Shown here: in pieces, positions 42,226-49,116 of the stretch
How the letters are laid out: each line of letters starts with the position of its first letter
Numbering within the stretch: position 1 is the stretch's first letter
DNA from: UBA1431 sp049324235
GTDB lineage: Bacteria; Bacillota; Clostridia; Christensenellales; UBA1431
Direction of reading: 5' to 3'
DNA length: 51,511 nucleotides
NCBI GenBank assembly: GCA_049324235.1
Contig: JBMOLJ010000080.1
Coordinates: 1-51,511, forward strand
Program-made: the position numbers and the translations under genes
The notes under the pieces: generated by a model
Databases searched by the model: none
What the model was told of the DNA's origin: nothing
What the model saw: the letters and a program-made list of their open reading frames with translations, nothing else

Positions 42226-42627
42226 TCACACCATATTCGCCAGCGATATTACAGCAACCGCCAACTCAATTAACTCGGGGCGAATCTGCTCAAACCGCGG
42301 CCTTTCTTCCCCGCTAATCTCGTCGTCGCAGGTTATAGCCCGTAATTCCTTGCAGCGATCAAGCACATCGTCCAATTCCTTTGTGAGTAGGTTCATCGCT
42401 GCTCCGGGGCTACTGGAATTGACCTTTAAATATGGCGCATCGTAAACCTCGGCCATCTTACAGCTAACATCCCGGGGTATGGGGTCGCCTTGCTCATATC
42501 GCTGCAAGGTTCGCAATCCAAGGTGGAGTTCCAGCGAGGCTTCAATCTGTGTCATATCCTTATCCAACCTTGCAAGCTTGCACGGTACGATGCCTTTTGT
42601 TTGCGTTTTTACGCCAACCATTGGCAT
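42226..42627 (-). CDS. Early HTH regulator (XRE-like, diverged)
   Basis: This 133-residue protein has an N-terminal helix-turn-helix of the Xre/Cro type (KLARLDKDMTQIEASLELHL followed by GLRTLQRYEQGDPIPRD) and a helical C-terminal region (LLTKELDDVLDRCKELRAIT). AAAGGAGGCTCGAAC precedes ATG 42627. It is the third gene of the leftward early transcript and probably controls early or late phage genes. The C-terminal half has no recognised ligand site. The 171 bp between this start and the next gene upstream (42628-42798) hold no supported feature. Confidence 0.68.
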   Translation of the reverse strand: MPMVGVKTQTKGIVPCKLARLDKDMTQIEASLELHLGLRTLQRYEQGDPIPRDVSCKMAEVYDAPYLKVNSSSPGAAMNLLTKELDDVLDRCKELRAITCDDEISGEERPRFEQIRPELIELAVAVISLANMV

Positions 42628-42798
42628 GTTCGAGCCTCCTTTCTTTGGTAATATATGGGGTATCCAGATGGGGCAGCTTGTCCTCATGCAGACTTGCCGC
42701 CCACACCGGGCGCGCCAAAGGGGATCAACGCGCCCTGTGCAAAAGGAGGAAAGTAGTTGACCCTTACAGGCTCGCGCGCCCGCTTGGATCACGTGACG

Positions 42799-43053
42799 CT
42801 ATCTCGCAATTCGCAGCCTTTGCGCTTTCTTAGGGCGAGGCCGTCCCTGTGGCGGGAATAGCCTGTATAGGTCCTCGTATGGCGCACCAACGACGTCCAT
42901 GAGCGCGTACATGTCGTCCTGATCCCAAGGGCGTCTGCCAGTTATCCTCTGCGTGATGTAGCCTTGGCTGCGTTTCAGGAGTTCGCAAAGATAGCGTTGA
43001 TCTATGTCGTCGCGGGCCAGCAGGGCGCGCAATTCCGCATAGGGTTTTGACAT
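42799..43053 (-). CDS. Small HTH protein of the early operon
   Basis: This 84-residue protein reads YAELRALLARDDIDQRYLCE followed by LLKRSQGYITQRITGRRPWD, a compact helix-turn-helix, with a basic end (QGRPRPKKAQRLRIAR). AAAGGAGCACGCCC precedes ATG 43053. It lies directly after the Cro-like gene on the early leftward transcript. Similar small proteins act as Cro/CII-type regulators in phages; which function applies is unknown. Confidence 0.65.
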   Translation of the reverse strand: MSKPYAELRALLARDDIDQRYLCELLKRSQGYITQRITGRRPWDQDDMYALMDVVGAPYEDLYRLFPPQGRPRPKKAQRLRIAR

Positions 43054-43066
43054 GGGCGTGCTCCTT

Positions 43067-43273
43067 TCAGGCCGTTGCGGCAGGTTCGTCGGGTTGATCA
43101 TAAAACTTTGTCCATGCGAAACCGAGTTCAACACCAATTATCTTTGCTACTTCGGGGCTCGGACGACGATGCCCGTTTTCAATGAAGTTATACATTTGCA
43201 GTGAAATACCACAGGCTTGAGCAACCTCCAGTTGGGTTCGATCCCCGCGGAGTTCCTTAAGCCAAGTTCTCAT
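43067..43273 (-). CDS. Cro-like XRE-family regulator
   Basis: This 68-residue single-domain HTH protein (TQLEVAQACGISLQMYNFIE followed by NGHRRPSPEVAKIIGVEL) is the first gene of the leftward early operon, divergent from the CI-like repressor. It is the expected place and size for a Cro protein that competes with the repressor for the operators at 43289-43395. GGGGTGATCAT precedes ATG 43273; an upstream extension to 43351 would read through the promoter and is rejected. Confidence 0.8.
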   Translation of the reverse strand: MRTWLKELRGDRTQLEVAQACGISLQMYNFIENGHRRPSPEVAKIIGVELGFAWTKFYDQPDEPAATA

Positions 43274-43288
43274 ATGATCACCCCATAT

Positions 43289-43395
43289 ATCTACGTTGTG
43301 TAGATTAACTAAGGACAGTATAATCAACGATGTGTAGATTGTCAAGCGCATTTCTACGATTTGTTGATAAAATTGCGGGACAACTTTTTGTAGAA
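43289..43395. promoter_or_regulatory. Lysogeny-switch operators O1-O4
   Basis: Four related 17-bp sites with consensus ATCTAC-N5-GTWGAT lie at 43289-43305 (perfect inverted repeat), 43323-43339, 43352-43368 and 43379-43395, at spacings of 34, 29 and 27 bp. Site 2 exactly fills the spacer of the leftward promoter and site 4 exactly fills the spacer of the repressor promoter, so occupancy would block either. Likely bound by the 43419-43739 repressor and the Cro-like protein. Confidence 0.8.
43317..43345 (-). promoter_or_regulatory. Leftward early promoter
   Basis: On the minus strand TTGACA (complement of 43340-43345), a 17-bp spacer and TATACT (complement of 43317-43322) make a near-consensus sigma-A promoter in front of the Cro-like gene. 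The spacer coincides base for base with operator 2. Confidence 0.85.
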
Positions 43396-43401
43396 TATAA
43401 T
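43373..43401 (+). promoter_or_regulatory. Repressor promoter
   Basis: TTGCGG (43373-43378) and TATAAT (43396-43401) stand 17 bp apart in front of the repressor start at 43419. The spacer is operator 4, which implies negative autoregulation. The 5' leader is only about 10 nt. Confidence 0.8.
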
Positions 43402-43418
43402 GTGTTTAGGTGATTGGC

Positions 43419-43739
43419 ATGTTGAATGAGCGATTGATCAAGCTAAGAACAGAACAGAATAAAACACAAAAACAAGTAGCTGCTGATTTGAATTTAAATT
43501 ATCAGCGCTATAATCATTATGAAACTGGCAAGCGCCAACCGGATAATGAAACGCTTCAAAAACTTGCAGATTACTTCGACACAACCACAGATTACCTTCT
43601 TGGTCGTAGCGATCGCCGCCACAGGATCGTCACTGTAGCCGCGCACACCGATGACCAGGAAGGCCTGCCACCGGAGGCTCAGGAAGAGATTCTTGAATAT
43701 ATAGAATTCATCCGGCAGAAATACCGAAAGAAAAAATAG
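43419..43739 (+). CDS. CI-like XRE repressor
   Basis: This 106-residue protein has an N-terminal HTH (LIKLRTEQNKTQKQVAADLN followed by LNYQRYNHYETGKRQP) and a short helical C-terminus (PPEAQEEILEYIEFIRQKYR) that could dimerise. It has no LexA-type peptidase domain, so it would not cleave itself. Induction could depend on the ImmA/IrrE-like protein encoded 0.8 kb downstream, as known for ICEBs1-type switches, though that protein has an altered active site. The start ATG 43419 has TTAGGTGATTGGC upstream. It keeps the prophage dormant by binding the operators before it. Confidence 0.85.
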   Translation: MLNERLIKLRTEQNKTQKQVAADLNLNYQRYNHYETGKRQPDNETLQKLADYFDTTTDYLLGRSDRRHRIVTVAAHTDDQEGLPPEAQEEILEYIEFIRQKYRKKK

Positions 43740-43748
43740 TAACGTTTA

Positions 43749-43776
43749 AAAGTCAAGATAAATTTCTTGACTTTTT
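43749..43776 (+). terminator. Terminator after the repressor gene
   Basis: AAAGTCAAGA (43749-43758) pairs with TCTTGACTTT (43765-43774) around a 6-nt loop, followed by TT. It isolates the repressor from the cargo genes. Confidence 0.7.
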
Positions 43777-43804
43777 ATCATTTTTGGAAGGAATTGGTAA
43801 GTTT

Positions 43805-43834
43805 TTGTAGAAGTATACATAGCTTGTATATATT
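43805..43834 (+). promoter_or_regulatory. Cargo promoter with a repressor half-site
   Basis: TTGTAG (43805-43810) and TATATT (43829-43834) with an 18-bp spacer form a promoter ahead of the lipoprotein gene. TTTTTGTAGAA (43802-43812) matches the right half of operator 4 exactly, so the cargo may respond to the repressor. Confidence 0.45.
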
Positions 43835-43869
43835 TTGGAGGAACAATAAAAAGAGAGGGGAAAAGAAAT

Positions 43870-44283
43870 ATGAAAAAAATCATCGCTGGATTTCTATGCT
43901 TAATTGCAGCCATTGTTATGGTGGCGTGTAGTAGCGCCAACACATCCACAGCCACCATATCGCCTACAGAAACACCAATCGTTGTTACGCCAACACCGAC
44001 ACCCGAGCCAACACCTATACCTACGATAGCACCAACGCCCACAAAGGCACCAACGCCTGTCCCCACAAAAAAGATATCCCAAGACAGCAGTAGTTATTCT
44101 AATAATACTCAAAACACTGTAGAAGAAAATACCAAAACAACAACTGTATATATCACAAACACCGGCTCAAAATACCATATTGGGAGCTGCCGATATCTCA
44201 AAAAGAGCAAAATAGCGATATCGTTGTCTAAGGCTAAAGCACAAGGATATGAGCCATGCTCTGTTTGTCATCCGCCATCCTAA
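43870..44283 (+). CDS. Lipoprotein with C-terminal Ada-type Cys/His domain (cargo)
   Basis: This 137-residue protein starts with a signal peptide (KKIIAGFLCLIAAIVMVA) and lipobox VAC, so Cys20 would carry a lipid on the outside of the membrane. A Pro/Thr-rich spacer (about 28-72, repeated PTPTPEPTP) leads to a 45-residue domain (VYITNTGSKYHIGSCRYLKK ... GYEPCSVCHP). Its Cys/His set, YHxxxC and CSVC, resembles the metal-binding domain of Ada and the tail of thermonuclease-like secreted proteins. The gene is AT-rich, has its own promoter and sits with other cargo genes. It may be expressed in the lysogen and alter the cell surface; whether it excludes other phages is speculation. Confidence 0.72.
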   Translation: MKKIIAGFLCLIAAIVMVACSSANTSTATISPTETPIVVTPTPTPEPTPIPTIAPTPTKAPTPVPTKKISQDSSSYSNNTQNTVEENTKTTTVYITNTGSKYHIGSCRYLKKSKIAISLSKAKAQGYEPCSVCHPPS

Positions 44284-44296
44284 AGGAGGTAATCTT

Positions 44297-44497
44297 ATGG
44301 CAAATAAAGGCGGTTTTTCTTGGAAACGAGCGACAGGAGTTACAAAAGCTAAGCAGAGCATTTCAAGAAAAACAGGTATTCCTATGACTAAACCCGGGCG
44401 GCAAAGAAAAATTGGGAAGGCCGTTACGGGCGGCGGATGCATTATTTCAACTTTATCGGTTTTATTGATCGTAGCTTTAATCATAATCATTCTGTAG
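44297..44497 (+). CDS. Small basic membrane protein (cargo)
   Basis: This 66-residue protein has a strongly basic, soluble N-terminal two-thirds (ANKGGFSWKRATGVTKAKQS, KTGIPMTKPGRQRKIGK) and a C-terminal membrane segment (GGGCIISTLSVLLIVALIII). AAAGGAGGTAATCTT precedes ATG 44297. It is 13 bp downstream of the lipoprotein gene and forms a two-gene cargo unit. Its size and topology recall small superinfection-exclusion proteins, but nothing shows that role. Confidence 0.7.
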   Translation: MANKGGFSWKRATGVTKAKQSISRKTGIPMTKPGRQRKIGKAVTGGGCIISTLSVLLIVALIIIIL

Positions 44498-44510
44498 AAT
44501 CCTAAATAAT

Positions 44511-44545
44511 TGTACTGATTTTAGTACACCAATTTATAGTATAAT
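44511..44545 (+). promoter_or_regulatory. Promoter and palindrome before the ImmA-like gene
   Basis: A perfect palindrome TGTACT-GATTTT-AGTACA (44511-44528) lies 11 bp upstream of a TATAAT (44540-44545). It occupies the -35 region, so a regulator bound there would block the gene. It differs from the switch operators, so another regulator or the ImmA system may be involved. Confidence 0.5.
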
Positions 44546-44579
44546 AGGCGCACACAAAACATACGTTCTGGAGCTGTCT

Positions 44580-45068
44580 ATGATAAAGAGTATCAACACA
44601 TTGGAGGCGCTTGAGCAAGAACTTGTTGATCAGGATATCACGATAGTGCAAGAATCTATGCCTACTAAAGCTAAAGGAATATACTGGAGCAATGAGGCAG
44701 AGCGCTATATCCTGATTTCTAACGACGTTTCAACGAAGGCCGAGCACCTCTGTGTGTTGGCCGAAGAGGCTGGACACTTTTATACATCCGATGGAAATAT
44801 TCTTAGCCTTGACGACGTAATGAAAAGACGGCAAGAACGCCGCGCCCGCGGATGGGCATATGAGCGGCTTGTTCCGCCTGAAAATTTGATAACGGCATGG
44901 AGAGATGGAATCCGTACGTTCTGGGAAACAACTGAATACTTGGGGGTAACGGGTGAATTTCTCGCCGCGTCTCTTGAATATTACAAACAAAAGCATTGGC
45001 CCGTATGGCATGTTGATCAATATGAAATTACCTTTGAGCCGTTCGATATTAAGAAAATCGGGAAATAG
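44580..45068 (+). CDS. ImmA/IrrE-like protein with altered HExxH
   Basis: This 162-residue protein belongs to the ImmA/IrrE family, which cleaves phage or ICE repressors to trigger induction. The expected zinc motif reads LAEEAGHFYTS: Glu62-Glu63-x-Gly-His66, so the first His is Glu, as in a common phage subgroup (LAEExGHxxT). Activity is therefore uncertain. ERRARGWAYERLVPPENLIT is the usual downstream region of the family. It is not adjacent to the repressor but lies in the same transcription direction, with its own palindrome-controlled promoter. It may act on the 43419-43739 repressor. Confidence 0.8.
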   Translation: MIKSINTLEALEQELVDQDITIVQESMPTKAKGIYWSNEAERYILISNDVSTKAEHLCVLAEEAGHFYTSDGNILSLDDVMKRRQERRARGWAYERLVPPENLITAWRDGIRTFWETTEYLGVTGEFLAASLEYYKQKHWPVWHVDQYEITFEPFDIKKIGK

Positions 45069-45081
45069 ATGGTGAACATAT

Positions 45082-46179
45082 ATGCCTCAAAGAAAAAATG
45101 AAGCAAAATGGATAGAATCCCGACAACGCTGGCAGATCAACGTTCAGCAGGACGGGGAACGCCGGACGTTTACGGACCCAACGCCGGGGAAGAAGGGCAA
45201 AGCCGCAGCCGAGCGAAAGGCGGAAAAATGGCTTGAGAAGCGTACCGAGAACAGCAACATCCGCTTTCAGCAGCTTTGGTACAAGTTTATTGCCGATGTT
45301 AAAGCGACCACCGGCACGGCCAATTATAAAAAGCATGAGCAAATGGGAAGGCTTTGGCTGTTGCCAAAACTAAAACTCAAGAGGGCTTCAGCCATCACGC
45401 TTCAAAATTACCAGGACTGTATAAACGCAGCATATAAGAAGGGGCTTTCAAAAAAGTCGTGCAAGAACGTGCGGGCTTCGATTACGGCCGTTTATAATTA
45501 TGCTCGAAAGCAACGGATAGTAATGGAGAAGCCGGAAGGCCTAGCTGTCCCCACGGGCGCGCCGGTCGGTGAACGCAAAATATTACAGCCTGACGATCTT
45601 AAAGTATTATTTGCACAGGACACTATTACAGACCATAAGAGAATTAAGAAATGCTTCTTCATCCACGCCTGGCGTTTTATTGTGTTGACGGGCTTACGCC
45701 GGGGCGAAGCATGCGGACTAAAGAATCAGGACATAGAGGGCAACGTGCTATTTATACGCCGCTCAATCAATTCAGACAACGAAGAAACCAGCGGCAAAAA
45801 TAATAATGCCAGAAGATATATCGTTTTGCCAAACCACGCTTTGGGTGTCATCGAAGCACAAAAACAAATGCTCAAGGAGCATGGCATCATATCACCCTGG
45901 GTGTTCCCCGATGAATACGGCGATGTCCTGGACCCGAACCATCTTTTCAGAAAATGGAAGACCTACCGGAAGCAATACGGCATTGCCTGCACGCTGCACG
46001 AAATGCGGCATACACTTATCTCTATTGCGAAAGTGGACATGCCCGACCAGTTGCTTAAGCGGATAGTGGGACACAGTAAATCTATGGACACATTCGGTGT
46101 ATACGGGCATGACGTGGACGGGGAGCTGCAGCGTGCCGCGAATATCCTTGATGATATATTTGGAGCGGTTTTGAAATAA
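45082..46179 (+). CDS. int: Site-specific integrase (tyrosine recombinase)
   Basis: This 365-residue enzyme integrates and excises the phage at tRNA-Ala. The N-terminal part (about 1-55, NEAKWIESRQRWQINVQQDG) is an arm-binding domain, followed by a SAM-like core-binding domain (about 65-150) and the catalytic domain: first Arg in LTGLRRGEACGL (about 207), HEMRHTLIS (about 308), VGHS and the nucleophile Tyr in FGVYGHD (about 340). It ends 71 bp from attR, the usual arrangement, and is transcribed toward the tRNA. It has a weak GGTGAAC ribosome binding site before ATG 45082. Confidence 0.95.
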   Translation: MPQRKNEAKWIESRQRWQINVQQDGERRTFTDPTPGKKGKAAAERKAEKWLEKRTENSNIRFQQLWYKFIADVKATTGTANYKKHEQMGRLWLLPKLKLKRASAITLQNYQDCINAAYKKGLSKKSCKNVRASITAVYNYARKQRIVMEKPEGLAVPTGAPVGERKILQPDDLKVLFAQDTITDHKRIKKCFFIHAWRFIVLTGLRRGEACGLKNQDIEGNVLFIRRSINSDNEETSGKNNNARRYIVLPNHALGVIEAQKQMLKEHGIISPWVFPDEYGDVLDPNHLFRKWKTYRKQYGIACTLHEMRHTLISIAKVDMPDQLLKRIVGHSKSMDTFGVYGHDVDGELQRAANILDDIFGAVLK

Positions 46180-46181
46180 AA

Positions 46182-46202
46182 CGTGTACTTTTGCGTGTAC
46201 TT
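46182..46202 (+). repeat. Integrase arm-type repeats, right end
   Basis: CGTGTACTT occurs at 46182-46190 and 46194-46202, with the 12-bp period also found for AGTGTGTACT at the left end (4032, 4044). Both pairs probably bind the N-terminal domain of the integrase. Confidence 0.55.
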
Positions 46203-46206
46203 CGGA

Positions 46207-46244
46207 AAATAAAAGGCCCCACGGATGCTTTAACCGTGGGGCCT
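46207..46244. terminator. Phage-supplied terminator of tRNA-Ala
   Basis: AGGCCCCACGG (46214-46224) pairs perfectly with CCGTGGGGCCT (46234-46244) around a 9-nt loop. On the minus strand the hairpin is followed by TTTTATTTT, which would end tRNA transcription before the prophage. It lies between int and attR, inside phage DNA, and replaces the host terminator now found at 3856-3895. Confidence 0.8.
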
Positions 46245-46249
46245 GATGC

Positions 46250-46279
46250 GTGGTGGAGATAAGGGGATTCGAACCCCTG
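46250..46279. other. attR: 30-bp attachment core
   Basis: Identical to 3903-3932 over 30 bp. It contains the T arm, the acceptor 3' strand and CCA of tRNA-Ala. Insertion here regenerates an intact tRNA. Confidence 0.93.
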
Positions 46280-46326
46280 GCCTCGACATTGCGAACGTCG
46301 CGCGCTACCAACTGCGCCATATCCCC
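46251..46326 (-). tRNA. tRNA-Ala (anticodon CGC)
   Basis: The minus strand folds as a complete cloverleaf of 76 nt. The 7-bp acceptor is GGGGATA with TATCTCC, including one G-U pair. The D arm is GCGC/GCGC and the anticodon stem is CGACG/TGTCG with loop TTCGCAA, giving anticodon CGC (decodes GCG, Ala). The T arm is AGGGG/CCCCT, followed by discriminator A and an encoded CCA. It is the integration site of the prophage, and its 3' half is supplied by phage DNA. Confidence 0.93.
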
Positions 46327-46383
46327 ATGCGACAAGCAATATTATACAACACTACGGGCATTTGAACAAGGGGGGAGTTTTGC

Positions 46384-46411
46384 TTGACTTGAGAGTTTCT
46401 TCTGATATAAT
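46384..46411 (+). promoter_or_regulatory. Promoter of the QueT-like gene
   Basis: TTGACT (46384-46389) and TATAAT (46406-46411) stand 16 bp apart. The predicted leader is only about 25 nt, too short for a preQ1 riboswitch. Confidence 0.75.
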
Positions 46412-46443
46412 GTGCTGGACATAATTTATGAAAGGCCGTAAAC

Positions 46444-46920
46444 ATGAACAAAACGTATCATATTGTAGTTGCTGCCATTATTGCCGCCGTTTATTTCGTA
46501 CTAACCTACATCTTTGCGCCGATAAGTTTTCTCCAGGTCCAGGTGCGTATCTCCGAGGCCCTTACCATACTGCCCGTGTTCACGGCGGCCGCGGTGCCCG
46601 GACTTTTTGTCGGGTGTCTGATCAGCAACCTGCTCATGAGTACCCTTGGCCCGATAGATGTTATTTTCGGCTCGCTGGCAACGCTCACCGCCGCACTTAT
46701 GACCTATTTTCTGCGCAACCGCAGGCCCCTCGCCCCATTGCCGCCCGTGCTGGTAAATGCCGTCGTCATCGGGCTCGAACTGCACTTCATACTCGGTCTG
46801 CCATTGCTTGAAACGATGGCCTATATTGGCCTTGGCCAGTTCGCTGCCTGCTATATGCTGGGCTATCCGCTCATGCTGCTGCTCAGCCGTCATAAAAACA
46901 CGTTGTTTCCGCAAAAATAG
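46444..46920 (+). CDS. queT: QueT-type queuosine-precursor transporter (ECF S component)
   Basis: This 158-residue integral membrane protein has five or six hydrophobic segments. The stretch QVRISEALTILPVFTAAAVPG followed by LFVGCLISNL and DVIFGSLATLTAALMTYFLR is the signature of QueT proteins, the substrate-binding subunits of ECF transporters thought to bring in a queuosine precursor. The ECF ATPase and T subunits are not in the window and are probably shared, as usual. GAAAGGCCGTAAAC precedes ATG 46444. Confidence 0.85.
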   Translation: MNKTYHIVVAAIIAAVYFVLTYIFAPISFLQVQVRISEALTILPVFTAAAVPGLFVGCLISNLLMSTLGPIDVIFGSLATLTAALMTYFLRNRRPLAPLPPVLVNAVVIGLELHFILGLPLLETMAYIGLGQFAACYMLGYPLMLLLSRHKNTLFPQK

Positions 46921-46989
46921 CATAAAAACGCCTCGGTGAACGTAAGCAGGAGCGTCTTGCTAACCTTTGCTTTATACGAGCCAAAGCGG

Positions 46990-48798
46990 TCAATTGTCCA
47001 TCATGGTTTCCAGTTCCTTCAAAACATCCGTGAACAGTTGCAGGCAGGAATCCACCGGCTGTGCGGTGGTCAGGTCCACGCCGGCTTTTTTCAGAAGCTC
47101 CAGCGGGTAGTCGCTTCCACCGCTCTTGAGGAATTCGATGTAACCGGAAACGGCTCCTTCCCTGCCCTCCAGAATGCCCTTGCTGATCTGGATGGCCGAT
47201 GAGAACCCCGTCGCATACTTATACACATAAAACGCGGTGTAAAAGTGCGGGATACGCGCCCATTCCAGCGTTATCCTGTCGTCCAGCGCCATATCCGGCC
47301 CGTAATACGCTTGGTTGAGCTCCTTATACATAGCGCACAGGCGTTCCTTGGTCAGCGCGCGTCCGGCTTCGATTTCCTTATGCACGTCCCGTTCAAACTC
47401 GGCGAACATCACCTGCCTAAACACCGTTCCCCGGAACTGGTCGAGATAATGGTTGAGCAGGTACATGCGCGTCTGGGGGTCTTCGGTGGTTTTGAGCAGA
47501 TGCTGCAGCAGGAGCGATTCGTTGACCGTGGAAGCGACCTCGGCGAGCAGGATCGGGTATCCCGCGTTGGCGTAATGCTGGGATGTATTACTGTAATAGG
47601 AATGCAGCGCATGGCCGAGTTCATGCGCGAGGGTAAACGCGTTGTCTATGGTCGGCTGGAAATTCAAAAGGATATACGGATGCGTGTCGTAATGCCCCCA
47701 GCTGTACGCGCCGGAGGTCTTGCCCTTGTTTTCATACACGTCCACCCACCGGTTTTCAAAAGCCTGCTTCGCAAGGCCCATATATTCCTCCCCCATGGGC
47801 GCAATGCCCTTGAGGACCAGCTCGCACGCTTCATGGTAGTCTACTGTCATGTGCGCATCGGGCACGAGCGGCGTGAGCACATCATACATATGCAGGGTCG
47901 AAACGCCCAGCACGCGCTTTCTGAGCGCGACATAACGGTGCATGGCGGGGAGGTGCTTGTGCACGGTATCGATGAGCGTGTCGTAGACGTGTACCGGCAC
48001 ATTGTCGGCAAAGAGCGAACCCTCCATGGCGCTGGGGAAATTATGCGCCTTTGCGAAAAACACGTCCTTTTTAACGCTGGTGCTGTATATGGCGCTTATG
48101 GTATTGATAAGCTCCTGATACGCGTCGTAGAGCTTTTCGTAAGTTTCCCTGCGCACCCTGCGCTCGCGCGACTCCAGAAGCGTGGTATAGCTCCCGTGTG
48201 TGATCTCGATTTCCTCGCCCTTCTCGTTCATCACAGAACCGAACTTGATGTCCGCGTTGTTGAGCATCTTGAAGATGTTCGAAGGCCCGGCCGCGACCTC
48301 GCCCGACATGGCTAAAAGCCGCTCCCTTTCGGCGTCCAGCACATGCGGTTTTTGCCGCTGCAGGTCCCGCAACCCGTGCGCGTACACGTTCAGCCCTGGT
48401 TCCTGGCTTATGAAGTCCTCGATCGTTTTCGCGTCGGCCTGCAGCAGCTCAGGCTCGACAAACGCGGTCTCGCTCTCGAGCCTCACCAGCAGGTTCAGCG
48501 CGCGGTCCGTTTTTTCCTGGTATTCCGCGCGCGCGTTGTCCTCGTCCCTGCGCATGCTAGCGTACACAAAGAGTTTCTCGGCACGGCGCTCGATATCATT
48601 GAGCGTTTCCATGGCGTGAAGCAGCGCCCCCGCGCTCTTGGTCATCGTGCCCTTGAGCGCCGCGATATTTTTCAGGCTTTCCTGCACCTGCGCGTAGGAT
48701 TCGTCCCAGAGCGCATCGCTTTCAAATATATCTTCAAGCCGCCACTGGTCGCGCTCATCCCTTTCACTGCGCGAAGCGGAAACGGGTTTTTGTTTCAT
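46990..48798 (-). CDS. pepF: Oligoendopeptidase F
   Basis: This 602-residue cytoplasmic M3-family zinc metallopeptidase cuts short peptides. The catalytic HELGH is at residues 392-396 in FTLAHELGHALHSYYSN, and the third ligand lies in LLAEVASTVNESLLLQ. The N-terminal 190 residues are the usual helical M3 domain (WRLEDIFESDALWDESYAQV). The length matches the family. It stands alone and converges with the QueT gene across about 69 bp. The GAGATAAAAC before ATG 48798 is a modest ribosome binding site. Confidence 0.96.
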   Translation of the reverse strand: MKQKPVSASRSERDERDQWRLEDIFESDALWDESYAQVQESLKNIAALKGTMTKSAGALLHAMETLNDIERRAEKLFVYASMRRDEDNARAEYQEKTDRALNLLVRLESETAFVEPELLQADAKTIEDFISQEPGLNVYAHGLRDLQRQKPHVLDAERERLLAMSGEVAAGPSNIFKMLNNADIKFGSVMNEKGEEIEITHGSYTTLLESRERRVRRETYEKLYDAYQELINTISAIYSTSVKKDVFFAKAHNFPSAMEGSLFADNVPVHVYDTLIDTVHKHLPAMHRYVALRKRVLGVSTLHMYDVLTPLVPDAHMTVDYHEACELVLKGIAPMGEEYMGLAKQAFENRWVDVYENKGKTSGAYSWGHYDTHPYILLNFQPTIDNAFTLAHELGHALHSYYSNTSQHYANAGYPILLAEVASTVNESLLLQHLLKTTEDPQTRMYLLNHYLDQFRGTVFRQVMFAEFERDVHKEIEAGRALTKERLCAMYKELNQAYYGPDMALDDRITLEWARIPHFYTAFYVYKYATGFSSAIQISKGILEGREGAVSGYIEFLKSGGSDYPLELLKKAGVDLTTAQPVDSCLQLFTDVLKELETMMDN

Positions 48799-48970
48799 GT
48801 TTTATCTCCATTTCTACTGCGGGTAAATGAATTACCCCTTGTACAAATGGGATAAAACTTCATTTCCCGCGCGTGCAATTTATTTTTTGGCATGCGCAAA
48901 AAATATGCACATGCGCGTTAAGTCTTCCGGAAATCTCCGATTTCTTTGAGACTTGGCCTCCATTTCTTAG

Positions 48971-49097
48971 CCGATGACAAACTGCGTTTGTCATCGGTTT
49001 TTCTTTGTGGTCAAAATGCCGCTCTAGGCGGCATTTTTTTCACCAATCTGACGCATGTCGTCAGATTGGATTAAGGTGGGGGATTGCGATCCCCCAC
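48971..49097. other. Cluster of four intergenic hairpins
   Basis: Four near-perfect inverted repeats follow each other: 48971-48981/48987-48997 (followed by TTTTT), 49013-49022/49028-49037 (T-run on both sides), 49043-49052/49060-49069, and 49076-49084/49089-49097. The first two are terminator-like; the last two lack T-runs. They fill most of the 318-bp gap between the PFL-type gene stop and the pepF start. The remaining 48799-48970 has no feature I can support. Confidence 0.7.
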
Positions 49098-49116
49098 GCC
49101 CCCTAAGGATGTAAGT

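Noticed and set aside
46412..46443. preQ1 riboswitch before the QueT-like gene
   Set aside because: The predicted transcript leader is about 25 nt and lacks a hairpin with an A-rich tail.
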